The notes beneath the pieces were generated by a model. That model was not told the DNA's origin and searched no databases. It worked only from the letters and a program-made list of their open reading frames with translations. A stretch of DNA of 64,000 nucleotides. Source: Mycobacterium simulans (GTDB lineage: Bacteria > Actinomycetota > Actinomycetes > Mycobacteriales > Mycobacteriaceae). Within the stretch, counting starts at the first letter, position 1. Each line of letters opens with the position of its first letter. Position numbers and translations under genes: made by a program. Positions 1 through 10,120 of this stretch are shown here, piece after piece. The DNA lies in contig NZ_OCVX01000003.1 of the NCBI RefSeq assembly GCF_900232995.1, positions 2,809,494-2,873,493 on the forward strand. Reading direction: 5' to 3'.

Positions 1-1
1 T

Positions 2-1780
2 CAGACGATTCCGGAGTACTTGTTAATCCAGTCTCCGCACGACTTGCGCACACCGCAGGCGCTGGCCGACCTGGAGCAGATGGCGCAACGGGTGAGCCAG
101 ATCCCGGGCATAGCCGCGGTCCGCGGCGTGACGCGGCCGACGGGAGAATCGCTCGAACAGGCCAGAGCCACCTATCAAGCGGGCCAGGTCGGCCAGCAGC
201 TGGGCGGGGCGTCACACCTGATCAGCGAGCGCACGGGTGACCTCAACCGACTGGCCTCGGGTGCAGACCTGTTGGCCGACAACCTCGGTGACGTCCGAAC
301 ACAGGTCAGTCGGGCCGTCGCGGGCGTCCGTGGTCTGGTCGATGCTCTCGCCTATGTCCAGAACCAATTTGGTGGCGGCAAGACATTCGGCGAAATCGAC
401 ACTGCCGCCAGACTTGTCACCAGCATCCGTGGGCTGGGTGACGTCTTGCAAGTGAACTTCGCCGGTATCGCCAACAGCTTCGACTGGGTCGATGCCGTTG
501 TCGCGGCGTTGGATACCAGCGTGGTCTGTGACACCAACCCCGTGTGCGGTACCGCTCGCGTTCAGTTCCACAAGCTGCAGGCCGCGCGTGAGGACGGAAC
601 GCTCGATAAGATCTCCGATCTGGCTCGTCAGTTGCAGTCGACTCAGTCATTGCAAACCGTGTCGTCGATGGTGAGCGGACTGGACCGATCGCTGGAATCC
701 GTGGCCGGATCGCTGAAGTCACTGGGACTGGACAATCCGAACGCGGTCCGAACCCGGTTGATCACCATGCAAACCGGCGCCAACGATCTCGCCAGCGCCA
801 GTCGTCAGATCGCCGACGGTGTGCAGCTGCTGGTCGACCAGACCAAGCGGATGGGTGTGGGGCTATCCCAGGCGTCGGGATTTCTGATGGCAATGGGCAA
901 CGACGCCGCGCAGCCGTCCATGGCCGGATTCAATGTGCCGCCCCAGGTGCTCAACACCAAGGACTTCAAGAAGGTGGCGCAATCCTTCATCTCGCCGGAT
1001 GGGCATTCGGTGCGGTACTTCATCCAGACCGACCTCAACCCGTTCAGCGCCGAGGCTATGGATCAGGTCGGCACGATCATCGACACCGCCCAAGGCGCAC
1101 AGCCGAACACGTCGCTGGCCGATGCTTCGATATCCCTCGCGGGGTATCCGGTCACGCTGCGTGACACCCGCGACTACTACGACCGCGACATGCTGCTCAT
1201 CGTCGCGGTGACCATCGTCGTCGTGCTGTTGATCCTGATGTCGCTGCTGCGAGCGATCGTTGCGCCGCTGTACCTCGTCGGCTCGGTGATTATCTCGTAT
1301 CTGTCGGCGGTTGGGCTCGGTGTGTTGATGTTTCAGGTGCTAATGGGTCAGCATTTGCATTGGAGTGTGCCGGGATTGGCGTTCGTCGTGTTGGTCGCCG
1401 TGGGCGCCGACTACAACATGTTGCTGGCGTCGCGACTGCGTGACGAGTCGTCAGCGGGCTCGCGCTCCAGCGTCATCCGCACTGTGGGTTCCACCGGCGG
1501 AGTCATCACGGCGGCGGGCCTGATTTTCGCGGCCTCGATGGCCGGCCTGCTGTTCTCCAGCATCGGGACCGTCGTCCAGGGTGGCTTCGTCATCGGAATC
1601 GGCATTCTGGTAGACACTTTCGTGGTGCGCACCATTACGGTGCCCGCCATCGCGGCTTTGCTCGGACGAGTCAGTTGGTGGCCCACACCGCGAGGCCGTC
1701 TGGGCCAGCGGCTCCCGCCGGCCGAACCCGACAGGAAGAAAACCGTTTTCGAAGCTGTGGCCGACGGATCCGAGCGCTAA
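2..1780 (+). CDS. mmpL10: MmpL-family lipid exporter, C-terminal part (MmpL10-like)
   Basis: This is the last ~592 residues of an RND-type MmpL transporter; the reading frame is open from base 2, so the gene begins upstream of the window. The first ~385 residues are a soluble, helix-rich periplasmic domain. They are followed by a run of hydrophobic segments from about residue 395, typical of the second MmpL membrane bundle. A GADYNM motif lies in this bundle; the Asp-Tyr pair is conserved in MmpL proteins and takes part in proton relay. MmpL10 exports diacyltrehaloses in M. tuberculosis, and the convergent neighbour chp2 supports that identity. MmpL8 (sulfolipid exporter) is the main alternative. 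The stop codon overlaps the chp2 stop. Confidence 0.88.
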   Translation, partial: QTIPEYLLIQSPHDLRTPQALADLEQMAQRVSQIPGIAAVRGVTRPTGESLEQARATYQAGQVGQQLGGASHLISERTGDLNRLASGADLLADNLGDVRTQVSRAVAGVRGLVDALAYVQNQFGGGKTFGEIDTAARLVTSIRGLGDVLQVNFAGIANSFDWVDAVVAALDTSVVCDTNPVCGTARVQFHKLQAAREDGTLDKISDLARQLQSTQSLQTVSSMVSGLDRSLESVAGSLKSLGLDNPNAVRTRLITMQTGANDLASASRQIADGVQLLVDQTKRMGVGLSQASGFLMAMGNDAAQPSMAGFNVPPQVLNTKDFKKVAQSFISPDGHSVRYFIQTDLNPFSAEAMDQVGTIIDTAQGAQPNTSLADASISLAGYPVTLRDTRDYYDRDMLLIVAVTIVVVLLILMSLLRAIVAPLYLVGSVIISYLSAVGLGVLMFQVLMGQHLHWSVPGLAFVVLVAVGADYNMLLASRLRDESSAGSRSSVIRTVGSTGGVITAAGLIFAASMAGLLFSSIGTVVQGGFVIGIGILVDTFVVRTITVPAIAALLGRVSWWPTPRGRLGQRLPPAEPDRKKTVFEAVADGSER

Positions 1781-2859
1781 CCGTTGACGCCGATGATGCC
1801 GCGAACCGTGGCGAAGGCGTTTTCGATGGAGTCGCGAGTTATCGGATCCAGAATGGCCACCGGGTCCATGCCGCGCACCGGATCCACCGAAACGGGGCGG
1901 GTGAACGGATTGTCGTTACGTGAATAGCCCGCATCGATTTGCGGCTGCAGCATCGCATCGATGGCATCCACCTCGGCGTCAGACATGCCCAGGTAGCGTA
2001 GCGGCATTGTCAACGGAAGATGGTTCACCGGAATAAGATACGTCGTCGTGGGAGCGCCTCGTGAGTTGACGGTGGTTCTGATGTTCTGCGGAGGAACGTC
2101 ACCAGGGCCGGTGAACGCGGCCGGGGTGTGCACGATCGCAGAGGCGACGAACGCGTTGGCGTCGGCCAGCAGATTGTCGGGCCGGTCGGGGAAGTCGGCG
2201 AGACCGTCGTAGGTGGCGACGATCTTGTTGGTGTCGTACTGGCTTTCCACCGGTTGGGGCATCGTGTAGTCGATCACCGGGATATAGCTTCCGGGTGGGA
2301 AGATGCCCGAGAGGAAGCTCGCCCCGAACGCGTGAGTTCCCATTGGGTCACCGATTGTGGTGAACTGCAATCGATCTGGTGGTGGTGCCGTTGGGTCATT
2401 GGCGAGCCGCACCTGTTCCTGGTCGAGGGCGAGGGTGCCTTGGGACAAGCCGACGGCTGCGGCCGGCTGGGTCGCGTGACGAATAGCCGTGTCCAGGCTA
2501 TTGGTCGCTTGTCGCGCGGCCTCGCCGATGGTCACCCGGTCTCGGGTTCCCGACAAGAACATGGTCGGGACCCAGCTGAAGGGGGCTCCAGCGGGGTAGT
2601 CGATCAGGTCGCGCTTGGCGTTCGGAAAGTAGCCGGAGCCCGCCCGGTTCGTGTAGTCGCGCCAGGGGATCCCCGGCGCTCTCGCACCGCCGAGCGCGTA
2701 GACGACCTTGGCGTTCGCGGCATCGCCGACCGGGGATGGCGTCGGAGGTTGCCAGGGGGCCCATGGCGACCCTGGATCGGCGGTCGCGACGCCTGGTCCG
2801 AATCCAGCGGCCCACCCCGCGAGCCATGCCGCGAAAGCACATGCGAGAAGTCGTTTCAT
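1777..2859 (-). CDS. chp2: Chp2-like PE-PPE-domain acyltransferase (Rv1184c homologue)
   Basis: This is a 360-residue alpha/beta-hydrolase-type protein with an N-terminal signal or anchor sequence ([19 protein letters not shown]). The nucleophile elbow GLSQG near residue 140 and the PE-PPE hydrolase fold are characteristic of Chp1/Chp2. In M. tuberculosis Chp2 finishes polyacyltrehalose by moving acyl groups between diacyltrehalose molecules, probably at the outer side of the membrane. The start at 2859 puts the signal peptide at the N-terminus; an in-frame ATG at 2874 is possible. It lies 41 bp downstream of fadD21 on the same strand and is probably co-transcribed with it. Chp1, the sulfolipid-1 enzyme, has the same fold, so the exact substrate is not settled. 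Confidence 0.85.
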   Translation of the reverse strand: MKRLLACAFAAWLAGWAAGFGPGVATADPGSPWAPWQPPTPSPVGDAANAKVVYALGGARAPGIPWRDYTNRAGSGYFPNAKRDLIDYPAGAPFSWVPTMFLSGTRDRVTIGEAARQATNSLDTAIRHATQPAAAVGLSQGTLALDQEQVRLANDPTAPPPDRLQFTTIGDPMGTHAFGASFLSGIFPPGSYIPVIDYTMPQPVESQYDTNKIVATYDGLADFPDRPDNLLADANAFVASAIVHTPAAFTGPGDVPPQNIRTTVNSRGAPTTTYLIPVNHLPLTMPLRYLGMSDAEVDAIDAMLQPQIDAGYSRNDNPFTRPVSVDPVRGMDPVAILDPITRDSIENAFATVRGIIGVNG

Positions 2860-2900
2860 TATGTTTTCCCCCACAACTTTTCAGCGTTCAGGCTACACAC

Positions 2901-4637
2901 TCAGGCGTCCAGCCTGGTGAACTGCTGGTGTCGGTACTGCTCCACACAAGCGGCCCGTCTGACCTTGCCGCTCGTCGTGGTGGGGATCGACCCCGGTGGC
3001 ACCAGGACGAGGTCTGCGACCTTCAGACCGTGCGACTCGGATATCGCCGCCGTGACGTCGGTCTTGACGACGCGGAGCTTGTGCATCTTTTCCTCGTCGG
3101 TATCACCGCGCTTCTTGAGTTCGATGATCGCGACCAACTTCTCCGTGTGATCCGCCGGGACCGATATCGCCGCGACCCGACCACCGGTGATTTCCTGGAC
3201 CGTCGACTCGATGTCCTCGGGATAATGGTTGCGCCCGTACACGATCAGCAGGTCCTTCATCCGGCCCACCACAAATAGCTCCTGCTCGGAGACGAATCCG
3301 AGGTCTCCGGTCCGCAGCCAGGGTCCTTCGGGTGTACCCGGCGAAGGGGCGACCAGCATTGCGCCGAAGGTGCGCTTCGTCTCATCCGGCTTCCGCCAAT
3401 AGCCGTCGGCGACGTTGTCGCCATGAACCCAAATTTCACCGATCGTTCCCGCTGGACACTCGACGCCGGTGTCGGGATCCACGATCCGCACGATCGGTGA
3501 TCCCGGCATGCCGTAACTCAGCAGCGGTGTGCCGGTTTCCGGTGCGCACCGGTTTGCGCTGCCCGCCGATAGTTTGTCGGATTCGAAGTACACGACTTCA
3601 GGCGAACCACTCGAATTGCGGCTGGCTACATAAACAGTCGCCTCAGCCAGGCCGTACGAGGGGCGCATCATACGATCGCGCAAATTGTACGGAGCAAATC
3701 GATCGCAGAACCGGTTCAGCGTGGCCGGGTGGATTCGTTCGCTGCCGCTAATGATGCCCAGTACGCCACGGAGGTCGAGGCCGGCCATGTCCGCGTCCGA
3801 TGTTCGTTTTGCGGCTAGTTCGAACGCGAAATTCGGTGCCGCAGACCATGAATAAGTCTGGTGGGCAAGCGATTGCATCCACCGTGCCGGACGTTGCAGG
3901 AACGCCACCGGACTCGTGAGCTCACTGCGGTAGCCGCCCAGGATCGGCGCGATCACACCGAGAATCAAGCCCATGTCGTGGTAGAACGGCAGCCACGACA
4001 CGATGCTGGCATCGCGCGGCGGCACGCCATCGAACTCCACGAAATACGCTGACATCAGCTGCCGAAAATTCGCGTGCAGATTCCGATGCGAGATCATGAC
4101 GCCGGCCGGAAGTCGGGTCGAACCGGACGTGTACTGCAAGTACGCAGTGTTCGGCAAATCTTCGGTCCACGGATTCGGTGAATTCCCGTCCAAATCAAGA
4201 GAATCGATTTCGACGATCGCCGGAATGGCGTCCGTGTTCGTCTGGCGAATGAACTCGCCGACGTTTTCGGCGACCGCGGCCGTGGTCAGGATCACCGATG
4301 GTGATGTATCGGCGAGTACGGCAGTCACCCGTTCGTCGTGTGAACCAATCTGTGGGACTGACAATGGAACTGCGATCATCCCGGCCTGCATAGCGCCCAG
4401 GAAACCCGCGATATACGCAAGGCCTTGTGGAGCCAGAATCACGGCTCTGTCTCCGAGTCGGCCATGTCGACGGATCTCGTGCGCAACGTTGCGGCTCCGC
4501 CGATACGCCTGTGACCACGTCAAACTTTCGGCGACGCCGGCCCAATCCAGTTCGTAATCGAGATATGTGTATGCGATTTCGTCGGGTTGCAGACCGGCAC
4601 GTTCCCGCAACAAGGAGACGACAGAAGAAGTGGGCAT
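2901..4637 (-). CDS. fadD21: Long-chain fatty acyl-AMP ligase FadD21-like
   Basis: This is a 578-residue adenylating enzyme of the FAAL type, the same length as M. tuberculosis FadD21 and starting in the same way ([16 protein letters not shown]). The adenylate-forming motif [11 protein letters not shown] lies near residue 170, and [11 protein letters not shown] and WLRTGDLGF follow. FAALs activate fatty acids as acyl-AMP and load them on a polyketide synthase (Pks3/4 for diacyl- and polyacyltrehalose). ATG 4637 is chosen because everything upstream in frame is antisense to cysNC. The gene begins 53 bp after cysNC and ends 41 bp before chp2, so it sits in the middle of an apparent five-gene operon. 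The cognate polyketide synthase is not visible; in M. tuberculosis it lies just beyond mmpL10. Confidence 0.9.
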   Translation of the reverse strand: MPTSSVVSLLRERAGLQPDEIAYTYLDYELDWAGVAESLTWSQAYRRSRNVAHEIRRHGRLGDRAVILAPQGLAYIAGFLGAMQAGMIAVPLSVPQIGSHDERVTAVLADTSPSVILTTAAVAENVGEFIRQTNTDAIPAIVEIDSLDLDGNSPNPWTEDLPNTAYLQYTSGSTRLPAGVMISHRNLHANFRQLMSAYFVEFDGVPPRDASIVSWLPFYHDMGLILGVIAPILGGYRSELTSPVAFLQRPARWMQSLAHQTYSWSAAPNFAFELAAKRTSDADMAGLDLRGVLGIISGSERIHPATLNRFCDRFAPYNLRDRMMRPSYGLAEATVYVASRNSSGSPEVVYFESDKLSAGSANRCAPETGTPLLSYGMPGSPIVRIVDPDTGVECPAGTIGEIWVHGDNVADGYWRKPDETKRTFGAMLVAPSPGTPEGPWLRTGDLGFVSEQELFVVGRMKDLLIVYGRNHYPEDIESTVQEITGGRVAAISVPADHTEKLVAIIELKKRGDTDEEKMHKLRVVKTDVTAAISESHGLKVADLVLVPPGSIPTTTSGKVRRAACVEQYRHQQFTRLDA

Positions 4638-4689
4638 AACGGCCACGTTACCGCCGCGCCGTCGACCGAGTTCCTGCGGCGAATCCGCC

Positions 4690-6582
4690 TCAACGTCCCG
4701 GCAATCGAGGGCTGCGCTCGTTGAGCAGCGCAATGACCTGCGCGGCCAGGTCGTCGATGTCGGCGTCGGTGGTGTCGAGCACCAGGTCCGGGTTCTCGGG
4801 CGGCTCGTAGGGGGCATCCACACCGGTAAGCCCCTTGAGACTGCCACTGCGCGCCCGCGCGTACAGGCCTTTGGGGTCGCGCCGTTCGCATTCTTGCACC
4901 GAAGTGGAGACGTATACCTCGATGAAGGGCAGCTTGGCGGCGTCGTTGAGCGCGCGCGCGATCTCGCGGTCCGACTTGAGCGGTGACACCAGGGACGCCA
5001 GTGCGACCACGCCGGCATCGCCGAGCAGCCGGGTCAAATGCCCTACCCGTCTGATGTTTTCGGTGCGGTCACCGGGGGAGAAGCCCAGGTCGTCGGATAA
5101 GCCGTGCCGCAGGTTGTCACCGTCGAGCAGGTAGGCCACCCGCCCCGATTCGACCAGTGCGCGTTCCACGGCGACGGCGATTGTCGACTTGCCGGACGCG
5201 GGCAGGCCGGTGAACCAGATTGTCGCGCCTGGTTGTCCGGTGGCTTGCCAGCGATACTTCCGGTCCAGCGCTGACGGGTGCCAACGGATGTCGGTCCGCG
5301 GATGCGTACCCGGCTTGACTTCGCGCGCTTCGAGGATGGTGCCGGCGCCGACGGTGTCGTTGCTGGTTTCGTCGATCAGGATGAATGCGCCGCTGTCGCG
5401 ATTGTCGGCGTAGTTGTCGGCGACGACGACCGAGCTGGTTCGCAGCGTCACCGTGCCAATGTCGTTGAGCGCCAATTCGACTGGGCTATCGAGCTCGTCG
5501 AGCGTTTCCGGGTCGAGCCGCGTGTGCAGTTCTTGTACGGTGGTCCGCACGGTCTTGGTCGTTTGTTTGAGTGCCAGCCGGTCTCCGCCTCGTAGCGGGG
5601 TGTCGGAGAACCAGCACACCGTCGCGTCGAGCTCGCGGGCCAGCATCGGCAGGGTTGCCCCTTCAGCCCCACTGACCAGCACGTCGCCGCGACCCACGTC
5701 GATATCGTCGGTCAGCTCGATGGACACTGAGAGCGGTGCGACGGCTGTCGTGCGGTCGTCGTCGAGGGTGTCCAGCGCGGCCACGGTCGACCGGGTACCG
5801 GCGGGCAGTGATACCACTGGATCACCGATGCTGAGCGTTCCTGCCGCCAGTCGTCCGGTATAACGACGGCGCACGTTTGCGGTCGGGCGCGACACCCACT
5901 GCACGGGCAGCCTCAGGCGCGACGCCTCAGCCTGCGGCGCGGCGAGCTCGATGCTTTCCAGGTACTCGAGCAGGGTCGGGCCGCTGTACCATGGGGTGCG
6001 CTCGGATCTGTGCACGACGTTGTCCCCGTGTTTGGCCGCGATCGGGATCACCGTGATGTCCACGTCGCCCAGGCGTGCCGCCATCTGTTGCAGTTCGTCC
6101 GCCACCCGAGCGAATCCCGCTTGATCGAAGGCGATGAGGTCAATCTTGTTCACTGTCGCGACAAAATGCTTGACGCCCAACAGCTTTGCGATCCGCGCGT
6201 GTCTGCGAGTCTGACGCAATACCCCGGCGCGCGCGTCGACCAGCAGGATCGCTGCGTGTGCGTTGGAGGCGCCGGTGAACATGTTTCGGGTGTAGCGTTC
6301 GTGGCCCGGGGTGTCGGCAAGGATGTAGCTGCGGGATTCGGTGGAGAAAAATCGGTACGCGACATCGATGGTGATGCCCTGTTCGCGTTCGGCCCGTAAG
6401 CCATCCGACAGTGCTGCGAGGTCGGCGATGCCTTCTTCATCGGTGACGGCTTCGAGGTGGTCCAGCGGCAGGCTGTCGGTGTCGTGCAGCAGCCGTCCTA
6501 TCAGGGTGCTCTTGCCGTCGTCCACCGAACCAGCGGTGGCGATGCGCAGTAGCTGACGCGTGACAGGCCTCATCAGAGTCAT
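4690..6582 (-). CDS. cysNC: Bifunctional ATP sulfurylase GTPase subunit / APS kinase (CysNC)
   Basis: This is a 630-residue fusion. The N-terminal CysN GTPase has G1 GSVDDGKST (residues 18-26), G3 DTPGH (90-94) and G4 NKID (145-148). The C-terminal APS kinase has a P-loop GLPASGKST from about residue 459 and the DGDNLRHGL substrate motif. Together with CysD it makes APS and phosphorylates it to PAPS, the donor for sulfotransferases. All motifs look intact. The sequence is clearly divergent from the housekeeping M. tuberculosis CysNC (Rv1286, 614 aa) as I remember it, so this is probably a second copy dedicated to the linked sulfotransferase. The ATG at 6582 shares a base with the cysD stop (TGATG), implying translational coupling. 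Confidence 0.92.
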   Translation of the reverse strand: MTLMRPVTRQLLRIATAGSVDDGKSTLIGRLLHDTDSLPLDHLEAVTDEEGIADLAALSDGLRAEREQGITIDVAYRFFSTESRSYILADTPGHERYTRNMFTGASNAHAAILLVDARAGVLRQTRRHARIAKLLGVKHFVATVNKIDLIAFDQAGFARVADELQQMAARLGDVDITVIPIAAKHGDNVVHRSERTPWYSGPTLLEYLESIELAAPQAEASRLRLPVQWVSRPTANVRRRYTGRLAAGTLSIGDPVVSLPAGTRSTVAALDTLDDDRTTAVAPLSVSIELTDDIDVGRGDVLVSGAEGATLPMLARELDATVCWFSDTPLRGGDRLALKQTTKTVRTTVQELHTRLDPETLDELDSPVELALNDIGTVTLRTSSVVVADNYADNRDSGAFILIDETSNDTVGAGTILEAREVKPGTHPRTDIRWHPSALDRKYRWQATGQPGATIWFTGLPASGKSTIAVAVERALVESGRVAYLLDGDNLRHGLSDDLGFSPGDRTENIRRVGHLTRLLGDAGVVALASLVSPLKSDREIARALNDAAKLPFIEVYVSTSVQECERRDPKGLYARARSGSLKGLTGVDAPYEPPENPDLVLDTTDADIDDLAAQVIALLNERSPRLPGR

Positions 6583-7496
6583 CAGAAGTAGCCCTCTCGC
6601 TTGCGGTCTTCCATGGCGGCCGCCGACGTGCGGTCGTCGGCGCGGGTCTCGCCTCGTTCCGATACCGTCGCCGCCGAGATCTCGGTGATGACTCGCGTGA
6701 TGTCGGTGGCCGTGGAGCGCACCGCCCCGGTGATGGTCAGGTCGCCGACGGTTCGGTACCGCACCCACTCCACGGCGGACGATTCGCCGTTACGCGGCCC
6801 GGCGTAGTCCGAAACCGCCAACAGGATGCCGTCGCGTTCGAATACCTCGCGCTCGTGAGCGAAGTAGATCGACGGCAGCTCAAGCTCTTCCAGCTCGATG
6901 TAGCGCCACACGTCGAGCTCGGTCCAGTTGCTCAACGGGAACACCCGCACCTGCTCGCCCTTCTTGATCCGGCCGTTGTAGAGCGACCACGGTTCGGGGC
7001 GCTGTGCACGGGGATCCCACTGGCCGAACTCGTCGCGGAAGCTCAAAATCCGTTCCTTGGCGCGAGCGCGCTCCTCGTCGCGGCGGGCGCCCCCGAACGC
7101 GGCGTCGAAGCCGCCTTCCTCCAGCGCGTCGAGCAACGTGCGGGTCTGTGCGCGGTTGCGTGAGGCCCCGGGGCCCGGATCGGGGACTCGGCCCTTGTCG
7201 ATGGAATCCTGAACCGACGCGACAATCAGCTTGTGTCCCCGGCCGGTGACCCTGCGGTCCCGAAACTCGATTACCTCGGGGAAGTTGTGTCCGGTGTCGA
7301 CGTGCATCACCGGAAATGGCAGCGGTGACGGTCGAAAGGCCTTCTCCGCCAACCGAAGTAGCACGATCGAGTCCTTGCCGGCGGAAAATAGCAGCACCGG
7401 GCGCTCCAGCTCTGCGACAACCTCGCGGATGATGTGCACCGCTTCGGCTTCCAGAAGCCGCAGTTCGTCGACGCGCCGGGCGTCAGTATGGGTCAT
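6582..7496 (-). CDS. cysD: Sulfate adenylyltransferase small subunit (CysD)
   Basis: This is a 304-residue protein of the PAPS-reductase/PP-loop family with the nucleotide loop SAGKDSIVLLRL near residue 40, the segment HVDTGHNFPEVIEFRD, and the ATP sulfurylase motif FGGARRDEE. The C-terminal tail ends KREGYF, which is typical of CysD. It catalyses ATP + sulfate to APS, driven by GTP hydrolysis in CysN. The gene is followed without a gap by cysNC. The 68 bp separating it from stf0 contain a small hairpin (CCCGC-AA-GCGGG, 7525-7536) of a sort common between mycobacterial genes. Confidence 0.93.
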   Translation of the reverse strand: MTHTDARRVDELRLLEAEAVHIIREVVAELERPVLLFSAGKDSIVLLRLAEKAFRPSPLPFPVMHVDTGHNFPEVIEFRDRRVTGRGHKLIVASVQDSIDKGRVPDPGPGASRNRAQTRTLLDALEEGGFDAAFGGARRDEERARAKERILSFRDEFGQWDPRAQRPEPWSLYNGRIKKGEQVRVFPLSNWTELDVWRYIELEELELPSIYFAHEREVFERDGILLAVSDYAGPRNGESSAVEWVRYRTVGDLTITGAVRSTATDITRVITEISAATVSERGETRADDRTSAAAMEDRKREGYF

Positions 7497-7564
7497 GTGC
7501 GCCGCTCCTCCTCATCGCTTCGTCCCCGCAAGCGGGAGGTGCCCCAACGCATCGTCGCCGGGGG

Positions 7565-8368
7565 TCATGTCGGTAACCCCTCTTTCTCCGCATCCGCCCG
7601 GTAGCGATCCACCCATTCGTCGGAGCGCTGGTCGGCCTGCCGCTGCAGCACCGGTTCGGGCGCCAGTCGCGGGTCGAGCCCCAACTCCTCAAGGATGTTG
7701 GCCACTACCTGAGTTAGGTTGCGCCACAACACCGGATAGGAAATCTCAATCGGTTTGACGTCTTCTTCCGCGAACCACGCTTGCCAGCCCTTCTCCTGGG
7801 CACGCAGCATGGTGACGACGTGGGCGATGGCCCCGGCGTGGTAGGTGGCACGCGCATCGCGGACCGGATCGGGCCTGCCGCGCCACACCCGGGTCTGTAC
7901 CGCCCGCCAAACCGACCCCGCCTGTGACACCACATCGGGCCGGTGGACATGAATGAGGAGCGGATCCTCGCCGACGACGTCGCGAATCGCGGCCAGCAGG
8001 CCGTCGCCTGATCGATCCGGTAGTCCGGCCGCGCGGTTCAACAGCAGCGGCGTCTGATTCCACATCAGCTTGCCGCCCCAGACGCCGTTGGGTGTTCTAC
8101 CGACGGTGCGGATGTAGTCGCGCCAGATCTCGGCCGGCGCGAGGTCCGGCTTGCCCTCGTCTAACGGGTCAAGCAGGCTCAGGATCGACTCGTCCTCGAC
8201 ACCAGCGAACCACTCCCGTGGCTGCGGGGACTGGCTCGTTGTCGGCAGATATTGAAAGAATTCCTGGGGCTCGCCGGCAACTCCGGTGGCGCGCAGCGAC
8301 TCGACGAGCAGCGTGCTGCCACTGCGCTGGGAGGCCAGCACCAGGTATGACGACGGACGATCAGCCAC
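7565..8368 (-). CDS. stf0: Trehalose 2-sulfotransferase Stf0-like
   Basis: This is a 267-residue protein that I recognise as a close relative of M. tuberculosis Stf0 (Rv0295c), which is the same length. The PAPS 5'-phosphosulfate loop SQRSGSTLL lies at residues 13-21, followed by [22 protein letters not shown] and the C-terminal [12 protein letters not shown] block of the family. Stf0 transfers sulfate from PAPS to C2 of trehalose, the committed step of sulfolipid-1. It is the first gene of the minus-strand run stf0-cysD-cysNC-fadD21-chp2, so the sulfate donor and acceptor enzymes are genetically linked to lipid acylation. In M. tuberculosis stf0 lies far from this locus. Specificity for trehalose is inferred from similarity. 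Confidence 0.92.
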   Translation of the reverse strand: MADRPSSYLVLASQRSGSTLLVESLRATGVAGEPQEFFQYLPTTSQSPQPREWFAGVEDESILSLLDPLDEGKPDLAPAEIWRDYIRTVGRTPNGVWGGKLMWNQTPLLLNRAAGLPDRSGDGLLAAIRDVVGEDPLLIHVHRPDVVSQAGSVWRAVQTRVWRGRPDPVRDARATYHAGAIAHVVTMLRAQEKGWQAWFAEEDVKPIEISYPVLWRNLTQVVANILEELGLDPRLAPEPVLQRQADQRSDEWVDRYRADAEKEGLPT

Positions 8369-8723
8369 CCAGGAAGCCTAACTGGTAGCAAATCCCCTGC
8401 AAGACATGCGGTTACCTTCAGCCTGAACTTAACTCTTGCGCGGGGTTCAGGTCGGCTAGCACCGGCCCAGAATGGCGGTGGTTTGTTGCGTTCGGTGACG
8501 GGTGGGCATCATTTGGCCCCGATGGGGTGAGTAGGTCGACGGAGGTTGTGGCGCTGCGGTGATGGACATATGCGCCCGTGGGCACACAAAGGGTGGGAAC
8601 AGCAGCCGACTGCCGGATCGGGTGGTGTGTGCGTGTCCGCTCGGAGATGTCCAGATTGTGGCGCCCGCGGGCATTCATCTGAGATACACCCCAATCCACG
8701 GCGCGGACCAGGGCGAATGTGCG
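8369..8723. other. Non-coding stretch upstream of stf0
   Basis: This gap of about 355 bp lies upstream of the stf0 operon and downstream of the broken two-TM gene. Short open frames cross it but none has a convincing start or composition. The operon promoter is expected next to 8369-8450, but no clear -10/-35 pair was identified. Confidence 0.4.
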
Positions 8724-9144
8724 TCACAGGGGGAACAGCGACAGCACGTTGCCGACGAAGCCCACAACCAGGCCACCGAGCAGCAGACCGACCGCGACCC
8801 ACCGGCGACGGTCGCTGATCGTTCTGGGCGGTGACGTAGGTCAGGAGTGCGCGGCGTTGTTTCGCGGCCGCGGGGCCGGTCTGTTCGACGGCCACGTCAG
8901 CCAGCTGATCAGCGAGCTGGGACATCGCTACGTCAAGCCCGAAGGGGCGGGGCTTGTTCGCCATCTCTGTGATTTGTCGGCGGTGTTCGGCGGCGGCTTC
9001 GTCTGCATCGGCCAGGCCCGACTTCAAGCGCCGCATATTGCCTATGCTCGTGCGCACGTCCTGGATCACCAAGTAAGCGCCCACCATTTGCAGCGCGAAA
9101 CCGACTACGTAGAGGACCAGGGCTGCGACCTTCATCGTCGTCAC
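8724..9144 (-). pseudogene. Small two-TM membrane protein gene with a +1 frameshift
   Basis: The frame starting with GTG 9144 (or ATG 9135) gives an N-terminal membrane segment (MKVAALVLYVVGFALQMVGA), then an Ala-rich charged helix. It runs into a non-natural Arg/Pro-rich frame near 8820. Shifting by one base at 8818-8822 restores a plausible ending: SDRRRWVAVGLLLGGL leading into a second hydrophobic helix, with a TGA at 8724-8726. The original protein was probably about 135 residues with one helix at each end. Function is unknown. The defect may be real or a one-base sequencing error; either way the downstream part of the uncorrected frame (8509-8720) is not natural protein. Confidence 0.55.
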
Positions 9145-9223
9145 GGTACCGACGACCACCGCCGCCGATCTGTTGCGCCGCGCCGCAGCGACGGGTTGTG
9201 TCAGTAGGCTGCGACGTCGGCGG

Positions 9224-9502
9224 TCAGAAGCGCGTTACGACGTCGGGGCGTCGGGCGGACCAAGGCGTACCGGCTACGCCCTCGGGGTCGGGGCCACCAC
9301 GTGGAGGATCGCCGCCATCAGCCGCAACCGCAGCCGCTCCCTGACCCGCCTCGTCAAGGACGCGGCCCAGCTCACCCTGCTGGGCCAGCATGCGGCCGAT
9401 GGTTTTGAGCAGATCGACCGTGGACGACTCACAGACCTGAACGACGACGATCCGTGTGTCGATCAGTGCCTCTGCAGCCCCACGGAAGCAGGTTTCGGGC
9501 AA
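9224..9502 (-). CDS. Hypothetical protein
   Basis: A 92-codon frame from TTG 9502. The first ~55 residues (EALIDTRIVVVQVCESSTV, then a leucine-rich helix) look like natural protein with normal codon use. The end is Gly/Pro/Arg-rich, and an alternative frame (RERLRLRLMAAILHVVAP, then stop) looks equally good, so the 3' half may be frameshifted like its neighbour. No family recognised. Confidence 0.3.
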   Translation of the reverse strand: MPETCFRGAAEALIDTRIVVVQVCESSTVDLLKTIGRMLAQQGELGRVLDEAGQGAAAVAADGGDPPRGGPDPEGVAGTPWSARRPDVVTRF

Positions 9503-9542
9503 TGTGGGACGGCGGATTCAACTCAACAGCGTAGCTAGCTTT

Positions 9543-9630
9543 CGCCGATTTGCGATACGGCCGTCGCCGATACGCGATGTTGTCTGCGCCGATTGGCGGA
9601 TACTTGCTCACCGATTCGCGATATCGTTGT
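9543..9630. repeat. Four direct repeats phased at exactly 22 bp
   Basis: Related units begin at 9543, 9565, 9587 and 9609, each with the core CGCCGATTnGCGATA (the last starts CACCGATTCGCGATAT). The period is 22 bp every time, i.e. two helical turns, so all units would face the same side of the DNA. The region is not coding in any convincing frame. This looks like a multi-site operator or an iteron-like array. The units are 60-80% alike, unlike the near-identical MIRU-like arrays elsewhere in the window. Confidence 0.6.
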
Positions 9631-9782
9631 GCCCGAACAAGAACATCTGCCGCCCAAGCGGTGCAACCGAATCCGGCACCAGCAGGCCCTTGGGGTCCGG
9701 CGCGTCACCACGAAGATCCAGCCGAAGCGCACCACTCCTAGGGCTTCGCGATGTCTATGTAAGTCCAGCTATATTGACAGTC

Positions 9783-10036
9783 ATGTGGACGGTGCCGCTG
9801 AATGCCAAAGACAAGCTTTCCGGGCTAATTGACGAAGCGGATACAGCCCACGAAGCCACTCAGATCAGCCGCCACGGGCCGAGTGGCCGCGGTCATTATG
9901 TCCGCCGATGATCTCGAGTCCCTCGACGCGGGCCTGCCCGCGGTGCGGACTCGGTATCGCCGAGGAGCTCGTGCGGGACGACGCCGACTACGCCGACAAC
10001 AGCGAGCAGATCCGCAGATGGTTCGGCCTGAGTTGA
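9783..10036 (+). pseudogene. Degraded RelB/Phd-type antitoxin
   Basis: ATG 9783 opens a frame reading MWTVPLNAKDKLSGLIDEAD and then ISRHG, which matches the start of RelB-family antitoxins. The frame is then lost. The expected next block, RVAAVIMSADDLESLD, is found in the +1 frame from about 9884, and the C-terminal part ELVRDDADYADNSEQIRRWF followed by a stop at 10034-10036 is in yet another frame. At least two indels have therefore broken the gene. No toxin gene follows; the next gene is a hydrolase. It is a relic of a toxin-antitoxin module. Confidence 0.7.
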
Positions 10037-10120
10037 CAGGCGGCGATGCGCCATGGTCGTGCGGCTGTCACCGAATGTGTGTGCGCGCTAGGCCAACTGC
10101 CGCACGAAAGCGCCGCCGCA

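Noticed and set aside
2128..3150. 340-residue plus-strand frame opposite chp2 and fadD21
   Set aside because: Composition is typical of antisense to high-GC genes, and the minus-strand genes are well recognised.
2901..5018. 705-residue frame with a long N-terminal extension before FadD21
   Set aside because: The extra ~127 residues are Arg/Ser/Thr-rich antisense of cysNC; the family start is at 4637.
9593..9832. 79-residue plus-strand frame after the 22-bp repeats
   Set aside because: No plausible start or composition, and it runs into the antitoxin relic in another frame.
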